NCBI RefSeq assembly: GCF_009734405.1
Contig: NZ_CP046453.1
Coordinates: 868,001-932,000, forward strand
DNA: 64,000 nucleotides
Direction of reading: 5' to 3'
DNA from: Corynebacterium comes
Lineage (GTDB): Bacteria; Actinomycetota; Actinomycetes; Mycobacteriales; Mycobacteriaceae
Both the position numbers and the translations under genes were made by a program. This document shows, one piece after another, positions 53,015 to 61,431 of the stretch. Under the pieces are notes generated by a model. The model had not been told where the DNA came from. It saw only the letters and a list, made by a program, of their open reading frames with translations, and did no database searches. The stretch's first letter is position 1. Each line of letters begins with the position of its first letter.

Positions 53015-53858
53015 GGTGCTGTTGCAAACTCCGGGCGGAGAGCTGTGACGACCCAGTCTTTCATCGTCTGATGCTCGCTGCGTGTCGGCGTTGTCAGGCA
53101 GCCTCGAATGCCCGGCTGACGATCACCGCGTCCGGGTTCGGTTGCCCGTAGGCGAACATCGTGCCCTGCCCCTTCCGCAGTGAGTGCATCGCCTCCATCC
53201 CTTTCAACGTCCGGTAGGCGGACGTCCGATTTTTGAACGCCCCCTTCGGCCCGAGGATCCGTTTCAACCGGCCATGGTCACCTTCCAGCACGTTGTTGAG
53301 GTATTTCACCTGCCGGTGTTCCACTGTTGGCGGGCAGATTCCCTCCGCCTTCAGTTCGGCAATCGCCTTGGCTAAGGCTGGGGCTTTGTCGGTGCTGATC
53401 ACTCGCGGGAACCCGGCCGACACGATTGACCTCAGCGTCTTGGCCAGAAAACGCTTGGCCGCCGCGACATTGCGCTTCGTTGAAAGGTAGAAGTCCAGGG
53501 TGTGCCCACCAGCGGTGATCGCCCTGTAGAGATAACACCACTTCCCGCCGACCCGGATATAGGTTTCATCCACCCGCCAGGAACTGGCTTGCCAGTCGGG
53601 TACCTGCCGGTACCAGCGAGTCTGCTTGTCCAGCTCAGGACCGTATTTCTGCACCCACCGGTAGATCGTGGTGTGATCGACCGGCACACCACGCTCGGTC
53701 ATCATTTCCTCGAGATCCCGGTAGCTGACCCCGTAGCGGCAATACCACCGCACCGCCCACAAAATGACCTCGCGAGGAAAATGACGACCCGAGAAGATGC
53801 CCACGGGCCTGATTATTTCACTCCGATCTTCCTACTGCCCCAACTTTGCAACAGCACC
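53015..53858 (-). mobile_element. IS6-family insertion sequence, copy 2
   Basis: 844 bp. Inverted ends share GGTGCTGTTGCAAA (53015-53028 and complement at 53845-53858) and then diverge, so the repeats are shorter than in copy 1. The transposase gene reads leftwards, so copies 1 and 2 point at each other around a 1.2-kb segment. Flanks CATGATTT and ACCAGGCA show no target duplication. Copy 2 is related but clearly not identical to copy 1. Confidence 0.9.
53094..53804 (-). CDS. IS6 family transposase (copy 2)
   Basis: 236 residues, starting at MGIFSGRH. The DDE residues lie in WRVDETYI, VISTDKAP and YLNNVLEGDHG, and the helix-turn-helix is as in copy 1. The reading frame is intact. Differences from copy 1 include YGPE for YAPE, GGHT for GGQT and SIVSAGF for STASSGY. 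Confidence 0.94.
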   Translation of the reverse strand: MGIFSGRHFPREVILWAVRWYCRYGVSYRDLEEMMTERGVPVDHTTIYRWVQKYGPELDKQTRWYRQVPDWQASSWRVDETYIRVGGKWCYLYRAITAGGHTLDFYLSTKRNVAAAKRFLAKTLRSIVSAGFPRVISTDKAPALAKAIAELKAEGICPPTVEHRQVKYLNNVLEGDHGRLKRILGPKGAFKNRTSAYRTLKGMEAMHSLRKGQGTMFAYGQPNPDAVIVSRAFEAA

Positions 53859-53975
53859 ACCAGGCACAACAGTGCCATTGGTTGCATCCGTCAGCTGGGA
53901 AAATCGGACCGCACGGGCCCGGCGCCGTCCGTGGCCGCCCGTCCCCACCGCCCGCTAGGTTGTCGACATTCCTGG

Positions 53976-54085
53976 GGTGCTGTTGCACATGGAATATTCC
54001 ACTTTCTGACTATTTGATGGCACGCGGCGCAATGCAGGTGGGAAATTCATCGTTTTCGTTAAAAACGCGAGTGTGCAGCAGCACC
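53976..54085. repeat. 110-bp miniature element B with IS6-like ends
   Basis: Begins GGTGCTGTTGCACAT and ends with the complement of GGTGCTGCTGCACAC. Outside the ends the inverted symmetry continues as ATTCCTGGG on the left and CCCAGGAAT on the right, so the full structure could fold into a long stem. It ends 13 bases before the ribosome site (AGGAGG, 54099-54104) of the phosphatase gene and may therefore form its leader or alter its promoter. Same length as element A. Confidence 0.68.
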
Positions 54086-54112
54086 CAGGAATCTAGGCAG
54101 GAGGTCGCTGCA

Positions 54113-54811
54113 GTGACTATGATCCGGGCGATGGGCACAGAGATCGTTTCCGGAGACCGGCCAGCACCCTCGACCCTGATCATCCTGGTGCGCCACGGCG
54201 TCACCCCGACCACCGGTCAGGTGTTGCCGGGCCGCGCGCCGGGGCTTCACCTCAGCGAGGCCGGGGAGGAACAGGCCCGCGGTGTGGCGGAGCGTCTGGC
54301 CGGGCTGCCGCTGGCCGCGATCTACACGTCGCCGATGGAGCGCGCCCGGGAGACGGCGGCGCCCACCGCCGAGCGGCTCGGGCTGACCCCGATCATCTGG
54401 GAGGGCATCGTGGAGTGCGACTTCGGTGAGTGGACGGGTGGACAACTGGGCGAGCTCTCCCGGCTGCCCGAGTGGAAGACCGTCCAGAAGAAGCCGTCGG
54501 AATTCCGTTTCCCCGGTGGTGAGAGCTTCGTCGAGATGCAGGCCCGGATGGCCGCGTCACTCGAGGAGATCGCCGCCCGGCACAAGGGGGAGGTGGTCGT
54601 CTGCTTCAGTCACGCGGACCCGATCAAGGCCGCGGTCGCACATCTCGGCGGCACTCCGCTCGACTCATTCCAGGGCATCACCATCGAGCCTGCCTCCGTG
54701 TCGGTCGCGCAGTTCACCTCCGATGGTGGGACCGCGATGCTGGAGACCAACTCGACCACCGGGTCAGTGAAGGACCTGGTGGCACACCCCCGGGGAGAGA
54801 AGCGGTCGTGA
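54113..54811 (+). CDS. Histidine phosphatase family protein (MSMEG_4193 type)
   Basis: 232 residues. The catalytic RHG motif is in LVRHGVTPTTGQVLPGR, with the later YTSPMERARETA and FSHADPIKAAVAH segments holding the second arginine and histidine. In actinobacteria this phosphatase is usually linked to SCO1664 and DUF3090 genes near mshC; here SCO1664 follows with a 4-base overlap, but DUF3090 is not present in the window. Start GTG 54113 is preferred because AGGAGG lies exactly 8 bases upstream; ATG 54119 or 54131 are alternatives. Its physiological substrate is not known. Confidence 0.9.
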   Translation: MTMIRAMGTEIVSGDRPAPSTLIILVRHGVTPTTGQVLPGRAPGLHLSEAGEEQARGVAERLAGLPLAAIYTSPMERARETAAPTAERLGLTPIIWEGIVECDFGEWTGGQLGELSRLPEWKTVQKKPSEFRFPGGESFVEMQARMAASLEEIAARHKGEVVVCFSHADPIKAAVAHLGGTPLDSFQGITIEPASVSVAQFTSDGGTAMLETNSTTGSVKDLVAHPRGEKRS

Positions 54812-55524
54812 GCGCCCCGACGCCGCCTTTTGCCCGGGAGCTTGAGCTGCTCCAGAACGGCGAACTGAACGTTGTCGCGCAACTTGCCGGGTCGAGCAAC
54901 CTCACCTTTGTACTGGAGGCCACCCGCAGCGAGGAATACGGCTGGGCGATCTACAAGCCGGAGCTGGGGGAACGGCCGCTGCGCGATTTCGCGCCGGGGC
55001 TCCACGCCCGTGAGGTGGCCGCGTTCCGCCTGAGCGAACACCTCGGGTGGCACATCGTCCCGCCGACGGTGACGCGCGAGGACGGGCCCTTCGGGATCGG
55101 CTCAGTGCAGTGGTACATCGAGAACGACGGACTGCACTATTTCCCGCTACTGGAGACCCGCCCCGATCTGCATGCGCAACTGCGCCGCATTGCGGTGTTC
55201 GACATACTCACCAACAACACAGACCGTAAGTCGGGCCACGTGCTTCTCGACGCCGACGATCATGTCTGGGGCATCGACCACGGACTGTGTTTCAGCGCTG
55301 CGCCGAAGTTGCGCACGGTCATCTGGGACTTCGCGGGAGAGCAGATCGATGAGTCGCTGCTCTCGGCGGTCGAGCCGCTGATGCAGGAGCTGCCTGACGA
55401 CGTCGCCGTCCTCCTCGACCCCGAGGAGGTGGAGGCACTCCAGCGCCGCGCCTCACGGCTGTTGCGCATGCCCCACCTGCCGCACCCCCGATCGCACCAC
55501 AACTTTCCGTGGCCGCTGGTGTGA
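54808..55524 (+). CDS. SCO1664 family protein (kinase-like fold)
   Basis: 238 residues. LELLQNGELNVVAQLAGSSNLTFVLE (in part) is the usual start of this actinobacterial family, followed by WAIYKPELGERPLRDF and the kinase-like catalytic pieces RRIAVFDILTNNTDRKSGH and HVWGIDHGLCF, where the Asp/Asn layout resembles PI3/4-kinase-like and HipA-type folds. Activity is unknown. GTG start overlaps the phosphatase stop (GTGA), so translation is coupled. Probable partner of the upstream phosphatase. Confidence 0.9.
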   Translation: MSAPTPPFARELELLQNGELNVVAQLAGSSNLTFVLEATRSEEYGWAIYKPELGERPLRDFAPGLHAREVAAFRLSEHLGWHIVPPTVTREDGPFGIGSVQWYIENDGLHYFPLLETRPDLHAQLRRIAVFDILTNNTDRKSGHVLLDADDHVWGIDHGLCFSAAPKLRTVIWDFAGEQIDESLLSAVEPLMQELPDDVAVLLDPEEVEALQRRASRLLRMPHLPHPRSHHNFPWPLV

Positions 55525-55535
55525 GGGGCCGGAGC

Positions 55536-56501
55536 TCAGATGAACCACCGCGCCGGCGGTGCGGGCGGGGGTGCCGGCGGTGTGGTGCCGTGCCCGCGCA
55601 GGGACGCCGCGCAGGCGTATCCGGCGATCGTTCCTGAACTGATCGCGACCGGGACAAGTTTGAGGTTGGTGGTGATGTCGCCGGCCGCATAGACGCCACT
55701 GATGCTGGTCAGCTGGTATTTGTTGACCACGATGGACCCGTCACGGTTCAGCTCGCAACCCAGATCGGCTGCGAGGTCGTTGGTGGGGAGGTAGCGGTAG
55801 GAGAAGAACACCCTGGAGCCCGGCACCAGCGAGCTGTCGGCAAGCGAGATGCCCCGCAGCTGACCAGGATCGCCGACCAACGCCTCGGCGATTCCCTCGA
55901 CCACCTTGATCCCGTGATCCCGGAGAGCCGCCCGCTGCCTCTCATCGAAGTGGGGGTCAAGGGAGTTGGTGACGATCTTCACGCTTCGGGCCCATTCGAG
56001 GAAACCGGCCGCGAAACCCGGGATACGGCTGCTGGAACCGAGCACGAGCACGTCCTCCCCGAGAGCGTTGAATCCGTCGCAGGCCGGGCAGTGGTGTACG
56101 TCGATGCCGTAGTGCTCGTCGAATCCGCCGATGTGCGGAAACTGATCGCGTATCCCGGTCGCCAGCACGATACGCGTGGCGGAGACCTGGTGGCTGCCGT
56201 CGACGGTGGCATGGAACAGGCCGTCCTCGTCGCGGCTCACGGAGTTCACTATCCCGTGATGCAGCCTGACCAGGGGATACTGTTCCAGCCCGGCCAGGGA
56301 GTCGGCGCGCAGCTCCTGTGGTGCCACGGGGTCGCGGCTGAGCAGTCCGTGCACATGGTCGGCTGCGCTGTTGCGGTACTCACCGGCGTCGACGACGAGA
56401 GTGAACCGCTGGTATCGCCCCAGCCAGGTCGCGGCTGCCAGGCCGGAGGGCCCGCCGCCGACGACGAGGACGTCCACCGCGTCAGGAAGCTGTGTGCTCA
56501 T
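55536..56501 (-). CDS. Thioredoxin-reductase-like FAD/NAD(P) oxidoreductase
   Basis: 321 residues. FAD motif VVGGGPSGLAAATWLG at the start, a CPAC pair in HHCPACDGF where thioredoxin reductases normally carry CAxC, a degenerate nucleotide-binding motif VLVLGSSSRIPGF, and the C-terminal GVYAAGDITTN FAD motif. The second nucleotide motif lacks the usual GGGxSA glycines, so NADPH binding may be altered. The last 20 residues are proline-rich. ATG 56501 begins the protein; no thioredoxin gene is nearby. Confidence 0.9.
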   Translation of the reverse strand: MSTQLPDAVDVLVVGGGPSGLAAATWLGRYQRFTLVVDAGEYRNSAADHVHGLLSRDPVAPQELRADSLAGLEQYPLVRLHHGIVNSVSRDEDGLFHATVDGSHQVSATRIVLATGIRDQFPHIGGFDEHYGIDVHHCPACDGFNALGEDVLVLGSSSRIPGFAAGFLEWARSVKIVTNSLDPHFDERQRAALRDHGIKVVEGIAEALVGDPGQLRGISLADSSLVPGSRVFFSYRYLPTNDLAADLGCELNRDGSIVVNKYQLTSISGVYAAGDITTNLKLVPVAISSGTIAGYACAASLRGHGTTPPAPPPAPPARWFI

Positions 56502-56511
56502 GTCTGCCAGC

Positions 56512-57048
56512 CTACGTTTCCCGGATTTCCGGATACCGGACTTTCGCGTCTTCGCCGATGACCGCACCCTCGTTGAACGTGGCCGGCGTGATCTGGCCGG
56601 GGCCCATGATGTGGCGGACGTCCTCACCGGCGGCGAGAAGATGATCGGCGATGATACGGCGGTGGCAGCGCCACCAGACCGCTTCGGAACACATGATCGT
56701 GGTGGGGGTGGGCAGTGCTGCGTCGCGAAGCTGGTGGAGGGCGGCGGAGAACTCTTCGGAGAGGGCGTGGTCGGCATAGTTGTGGAAGCTGCGGTTGCGC
56801 CAGTTCCCGTTGACCTCGAAGGGGACCGTTCCGGATACTTTCCGACGCCCCGTCAAGGCCTCCACCCGGCGGTAGGAGATGCCGTGCCCGGGTAGTTCGG
56901 CGGCCAGCACATCGTCATTGAAGTGCGGATACTTCCGCGAACCTGGTAGTTTGCGCACGTCGACCACGGCCTTGACATCGGCGTCGAGAAGCAGGCCGAG
57001 GAACTTCTCGAAGCTGTGGTTGGAGTGACCGACGGTGAAGATCGGCAT
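56512..57048 (-). CDS. DUF488 family protein
   Basis: 178 residues. The start FTVGHSNHSFEKFLGLL and later VDVRKLPGSRKYPHFN, and the MCSEAVWWRCHRRIIADHL stretch with a conserved cysteine and histidine, identify DUF488. The CxE...CHR arrangement is thought to be the catalytic or metal-binding part, but the reaction is unknown. ATG 57048 has a shorter, sensible N-terminus. It sits 10 bases upstream of the TrxR-like gene, so they may form a unit. Confidence 0.9.
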   Translation of the reverse strand: MPIFTVGHSNHSFEKFLGLLLDADVKAVVDVRKLPGSRKYPHFNDDVLAAELPGHGISYRRVEALTGRRKVSGTVPFEVNGNWRNRSFHNYADHALSEEFSAALHQLRDAALPTPTTIMCSEAVWWRCHRRIIADHLLAAGEDVRHIMGPGQITPATFNEGAVIGEDAKVRYPEIRET

Positions 57049-57168
57049 GACAAGCCTCCATGTGGCCCGGGACAACAAGTCTAGCGCGCAGGATCAGACA
57101 GAAAAAGGGGTCACGTCTGAACCACCCGGGAATGCCGTCATTGTTCAGGTCAGTGACAGAATAGGGCG

Positions 57169-58836
57169 ATGACTGCAACACTCGTGGCGCATGACCTGGC
57201 CGGCGGCCACGGCCATCGCACCCTCTTCCACTCGCTTGACCTGACCGTTGCTCCCGGTGACGTGGTCGGCGTCGTCGGTGCGAACGGCGCCGGAAAGTCC
57301 ACGCTGCTCAGGCTGCTGGCGGGCATCGACACCCCCCAGGCAGGGACCATCACGCTGGCACCTGCCGACGCCTTCGTCGGTTGGCTGCCCCAGGAGCACG
57401 AACGTGTCGCGGGTGAGACCATCACCGACTACATCGCCCGCCGGACGGGATGCGCCGAGGCCACCAGAGACATGGAGGCCACGGCGGCAGCCCTCGGCGA
57501 CCCGGCCCCGTCCGGGGCCGACGGCGTGGACCCGGCCGACGCCTACGCGGTGGCCTTCGATCGCTGGCTGGCCAGCGGTGCCGCCGACCTCACGGAGCGC
57601 ATTCCGGCCGTGCTCGCCGATCTGGGCTTCGAACTCGACGGCAACCGGGCGGAGGAGGAACTGATGACCTCGCTGTCCGGTGGGCAGGCCGCCCGCGTGG
57701 GGTTGGCGGCGCTGCTCCTCTCGCGCTTCGACATCGTCCTGTTGGACGAACCCACCAATGACCTCGACCTCGACGGGCTCGAGCGGCTGGAGTCATTCGT
57801 ACGGGGACTCCGCGGGGGAGTGGTGCTGGTCAGCCATGACCGCGAGTTCCTCGCCCGCTGCGTGACCCAGGTCCTTGAACTGGATCTGGTGCAGGGCACC
57901 AACCGTGTGTTCGGCGGAGGCTATGACGCCTATCTGGAGGAACGCGCGACGGTTCGCCGTCAGCAGCGGGAGAAATACGAGGAGTTCGCCGACAAGAAGG
58001 CGGACCTCGTCTCCCGGGCCAGGACCCAGCGGGAATGGTCGAGCCAGGGCGTGCGCAACGCGATCAAGAAGGCGCCGGACAACGACAAGATCAGGCGCAA
58101 GGCCGCCACGGAGTCCAGCGAGAAGCAGGCCCAGAAGGTGCGTCAGATGGAGAGCCGGATCGCCCGGCTTGATGAGGTCGAGGAACCACGCAAGGAGTGG
58201 AAGCTCGAGTTCAGCATCGGTTCCGCACCCAGGTCCAGTTCAGTGGTCTCGACGCTCAACGACGCGGTCTACCGGCAGGGGTCGTTCACGCTCGGTCCAC
58301 TGTCGCTCCAGGTGAACGCCGGGGAGCGGATCAGCATCACCGGACCGAATGGCGCCGGAAAATCGACGCTGCTCCGTGCGCTGCTCGGGCAACAGCTCCC
58401 CGATGAGGGAACCGCCGGCCTGGGCGCCAGCGTGCAGATCGGCGAGATCGACCAGGCGCGTTCCGTGCTGGCAGGATCCCAGCCCCTGGCGGAGGCCTTC
58501 GGGGATGCGGTTCCCGACTTCACCGGCGAGGAGGTACGGACCCTGTTGGCCAAGTTCGGGTTGCGGGCAGATCACGTGAACCGACCGGTCGACGAACTCT
58601 CGCCCGGCGAACGCACCCGCGCCGGACTGGCTGTCCTGCAGGCCCGGGGAGTCAACCTGCTGGTGCTCGATGAGCCGACCAACCACCTCGACCTGGAGGC
58701 CATCGAACAGCTGGAACAGTCGCTCGAGTCCTACAGCGGGACACTGCTGCTGGTGACGCACGACCGGCGGATGCTCGACACTGTCCGCACCGACCGGCAC
58801 TGGCAGGTCGAGGCCGGGAAGGTCAGCGAGGTCTGA
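57169..58836 (+). CDS. ABC-F family ATP-binding protein
   Basis: 555 residues with two nucleotide-binding domains in one chain and no membrane domain. Domain 1 has GANGAGKST, LSGGQAARVGL and VLLDEPTNDLD; domain 2 has GPNGAGKST, LSPGERTRAGL and LVLDEPTNHLD. The linker (about 245-345) is basic and helical, as in ribosome-associated ABC-F factors such as EttA or antibiotic-resistance types. Translation control or target protection are both possible; no drug class can be assigned. Confidence 0.95.
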   Translation: MTATLVAHDLAGGHGHRTLFHSLDLTVAPGDVVGVVGANGAGKSTLLRLLAGIDTPQAGTITLAPADAFVGWLPQEHERVAGETITDYIARRTGCAEATRDMEATAAALGDPAPSGADGVDPADAYAVAFDRWLASGAADLTERIPAVLADLGFELDGNRAEEELMTSLSGGQAARVGLAALLLSRFDIVLLDEPTNDLDLDGLERLESFVRGLRGGVVLVSHDREFLARCVTQVLELDLVQGTNRVFGGGYDAYLEERATVRRQQREKYEEFADKKADLVSRARTQREWSSQGVRNAIKKAPDNDKIRRKAATESSEKQAQKVRQMESRIARLDEVEEPRKEWKLEFSIGSAPRSSSVVSTLNDAVYRQGSFTLGPLSLQVNAGERISITGPNGAGKSTLLRALLGQQLPDEGTAGLGASVQIGEIDQARSVLAGSQPLAEAFGDAVPDFTGEEVRTLLAKFGLRADHVNRPVDELSPGERTRAGLAVLQARGVNLLVLDEPTNHLDLEAIEQLEQSLESYSGTLLLVTHDRRMLDTVRTDRHWQVEAGKVSEV

Positions 58837-58883
58837 GGCGTCAGGGGTTGACCGGCCCGCGCGACCGGGACGATAGTGAAGCC

Positions 58884-59885
58884 ATGAGAGCCTGGAAGAC
58901 CACGGACGTGCCCGGCCACCTTGAACTGACCGAGGTGCCCGTTCCGGAACCGGGTGCCGGCGAGGTTCTGGTCAAGGTCGAAGCGTGCGGAGTGTGTCGC
59001 ACCGATCTGCACGTCATCGACCGGGAGCTGCCTGTCCACCGGCCCGGGGTGGTCCCCGGCCACCAGGTCGTGGGCATCGTCGAGGCCGTCGGGTCCGCGG
59101 TGGTCGAGTTGCGTCCCGGGGACCGGGTGGGGGTGGCCTGGTTGCGGCACACCTGCGGCGTCTGCCGGTGGTGCCGGACGGGCCGGGAGAACCTGTGCCC
59201 CAACTCCACCTACACCGGATGGGACGCAGACGGCGGCTACGCCGAGTACACCACAGTTCCCGAGGCCTTCGCCTACCGTCTGTCCCCGCTTGTCGACGCC
59301 GTGCGCACCGCACCCATGCTCTGCGCCGGGATCATCGGCTACCGGGCCCTCAAACGCGCGGCACTGCCGCCGGGCGGCCGCCTGGGCATCTACGGCTTCG
59401 GTTCCAGCGGACACATCACCGCGCAGCTGGCGGCGGCCGCCGGCGCCGAGATCTACGTGCTGACCAGGGGAGAGGGGAACCGCCAGTTGGCTCGTGACCT
59501 CGGTGCGGTCTTCGTCGGAGACACTTTCGACGTCCCTCCGGAGCCGCTGGACTCAGCGATCGTCTTCGCTCCCGCCGGCGAGATCGTGCCCGCAGCGCTG
59601 CGGGCGACCACGCCTGGCGGCACCGTCTCGCTGGCGGGCATCCACATGAGCGACGTGCCGGCCATGAGCTACGGGGAGCACCTGTTCCACGAACGGGACC
59701 TGCGCACCGTCACGGCGAACACCCGGGCCGACGGCATGGAATTCCTCCGGCTGGCCGACCGCCTCCGGCTGAGCGCCCAGATCACCACCTACGGTTTCGA
59801 GGAGGCTGCCACGGCCGTGGCTGATCTGCGCAGCGGTCGCGCCTCCGGATCCTTGGTGCTCACCCTCAGAGGTAGGAGACGATGA
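58884..59885 (+). CDS. Zinc-dependent alcohol dehydrogenase (MDR family)
   Basis: 333 residues. Catalytic zinc ligands are seen in EACGVCRTDLH and PGHQVVG, and structural zinc in CGVCRWCRTGRENLC (four cysteines). The coenzyme motif GIYGFGSSGHI lacks the usual GGxG spacing but keeps GFGSSG. Similar to AdhA-type propanol-preferring enzymes of actinobacteria; it oxidises short alcohols or reduces aldehydes. ATG 58884 gives the family N-terminus (MRAWKTTDVPG). The end overlaps the convergent DUF1304 gene by 20 bases. Confidence 0.94.
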   Translation: MRAWKTTDVPGHLELTEVPVPEPGAGEVLVKVEACGVCRTDLHVIDRELPVHRPGVVPGHQVVGIVEAVGSAVVELRPGDRVGVAWLRHTCGVCRWCRTGRENLCPNSTYTGWDADGGYAEYTTVPEAFAYRLSPLVDAVRTAPMLCAGIIGYRALKRAALPPGGRLGIYGFGSSGHITAQLAAAAGAEIYVLTRGEGNRQLARDLGAVFVGDTFDVPPEPLDSAIVFAPAGEIVPAALRATTPGGTVSLAGIHMSDVPAMSYGEHLFHERDLRTVTANTRADGMEFLRLADRLRLSAQITTYGFEEAATAVADLRSGRASGSLVLTLRGRRR

Positions 59886-60276
59886 TCACCACGAGAGGGG
59901 GAATGCTGGATCCGATGGTCCCCCGGATGCTTCCACCCCGTGGCTTCCAGAAACCGAGGATGTCTGCGACACCCATGGCGAGACTGGCCAGCAGCATGTA
60001 CCAGGCGACGGTCAGGACGATGATCGTGCCAGTCGACTGATTGCCGGTCCAGAATGTCACCAGACCGAAGAGCATGCCGGTGCCCGCTATCAGATTCCGG
60101 GCGCCGACCACGAACGCCCACATCCGCACGTCGTCGATATTGTTGGTGTGGACGTTGAGGAACTTGCGTGCGGCGGGTTTCCCGTAGAGGAACATCTCCA
60201 GGGGTGACACGGCGATGGAGCCCACAGCGCCCACCAGTGCTGCGATCTGAGCGACGAGGTTCAGCGTGTGTGTCAT
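59866..60276 (-). CDS. DUF1304 family membrane protein
   Basis: 136 residues with four hydrophobic helices. The early MFLYGKPAARKFLNVHTNNID stretch (in part) and the ARNLIAGTGMLFG segment are typical of DUF1304, a small bacterial membrane protein family of unknown function. Its 3' end overlaps the alcohol dehydrogenase gene by 20 bases on the opposite strand, which will put the two transcripts in antisense contact. Confidence 0.88.
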   Translation of the reverse strand: MTHTLNLVAQIAALVGAVGSIAVSPLEMFLYGKPAARKFLNVHTNNIDDVRMWAFVVGARNLIAGTGMLFGLVTFWTGNQSTGTIIVLTVAWYMLLASLAMGVADILGFWKPRGGSIRGTIGSSIPPLVVIIVSYL

Positions 60277-60421
60277 GGCGGCCTCCTCGACCTGCCGTGC
60301 GGAGGGACTACTTCCTGGCTCTCAAGGTCAGGTGTTCTGCTGCTCAATCTTATTGGTTGAACTGGCTGGATACCTGAGCGCAGTGGAAGAGACGGGGAGA
60401 TTTTCCCTGGATGACCCCAAT

Positions 60422-61294
60422 TCACTCGGCCATGCGACGCCCCCGGTCGGGCTCCTGAGCTGTGACAAGCGGACGGTGAACCAGCACAGCGAGCACGATG
60501 GCCAGCAGCGCGAAGACGCTGAAGGCAACAGTGATGATTCCTGAGGCTGCGGGATCACCGGTGGTCTGCATGACGACGGCCATGCCTGCGACCGAGGACG
60601 CGAGCAGAGCGGCCCACCCGGTCATTCCGTAGCGGAGCAGCCCCGCCCGCCGAGGGGTCCGGAGCAGTGAGATACCCACGAGGATCGAGATCGGCACGAT
60701 GACGCCCAGATCCATCATCTTCACCAACCAGAACAGGCCGGGGTCGGCGAGATACTCCACCGTCGGCTGGCCACGCCAGACCGCGAGCAGCCCGGGAAGA
60801 TGCAGCCCGAACACCAGGAACGCACTGACCAGCAGGAGGTAGACGCCGATGGTCCGGTCCAGGCGATGCGAGGGGCTACCGAGGTCAGGGGCAGGCACCC
60901 GTGCGGCCATGAGCATGATCAGTCCGCACAGGACGAACAGGCCCAGCAGGAGCGGGAAGAAGTACTCGCTGTTGCCGGGGTAACGGGCGGAGTCACCGCT
61001 GACCCCCAGCTGGAAGTACATGTACATCCCGTAGGCCGCCGGGCTGAGAGCGAGGACCGGGCCGAGGCGATGATGACGGAGCACCAGGATTCCCGCGGCG
61101 AAGGCCACCGGCGCCACCAGCATCAGCCCGGCAACATCGCCGCCCCGGGCCTGACCGGCCGCGCCGGGCGAGACGTGGTACTCGAGCCAGCCTGCCCCGA
61201 GGGGACCGACGAGGGCGACCGTGGCGGCGCCGAAGCCCAGGACGATGAGGGCCATGCCGAGCAGACGGTGTGGTCGAGGATCGTTGTCAGTCAC
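60422..61294 (-). CDS. Integral membrane protein of unknown function
   Basis: 290 residues with about nine hydrophobic helices. No domain was recognised; short loops contain RARVPAPDLG-type polar stretches. Start GTG 61294 is preferred because TAGGAGGTGG lies 8 bases upstream, a near-perfect ribosome site; more upstream starts would add a basic, proline-rich extension. It stands between the DUF1304 gene and the divergent methyltransferase. Confidence 0.75.
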   Translation of the reverse strand: MTDNDPRPHRLLGMALIVLGFGAATVALVGPLGAGWLEYHVSPGAAGQARGGDVAGLMLVAPVAFAAGILVLRHHRLGPVLALSPAAYGMYMYFQLGVSGDSARYPGNSEYFFPLLLGLFVLCGLIMLMAARVPAPDLGSPSHRLDRTIGVYLLLVSAFLVFGLHLPGLLAVWRGQPTVEYLADPGLFWLVKMMDLGVIVPISILVGISLLRTPRRAGLLRYGMTGWAALLASSVAGMAVVMQTTGDPAASGIITVAFSVFALLAIVLAVLVHRPLVTAQEPDRGRRMAE

Positions 61295-61431
61295 GGGAAT
61301 CCACCTCCTACGGATCATCCTAGGGTGGGCGGATGCCCTGGCGCCGGGTAGACGGACCGGGACCTTGCGTTGAGCGAGGGCTGGAGTCATGTACCGCTCG
61401 CGGGGGTGCGTCACTGACTAGGGTTGGCGGC

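Noticed and set aside
50956..53858. Composite transposon with direct target duplications
   Set aside because: The bases flanking each IS copy, and the outer flanks (GTGAAGAT and ACCAGGCA), do not match; the copies are also inverted and not identical.
53961..53968. TGTCGACA near miniature element B
   Set aside because: It is 29 kb from the catabolic region and not near a promoter of a related gene, so it is taken as chance.
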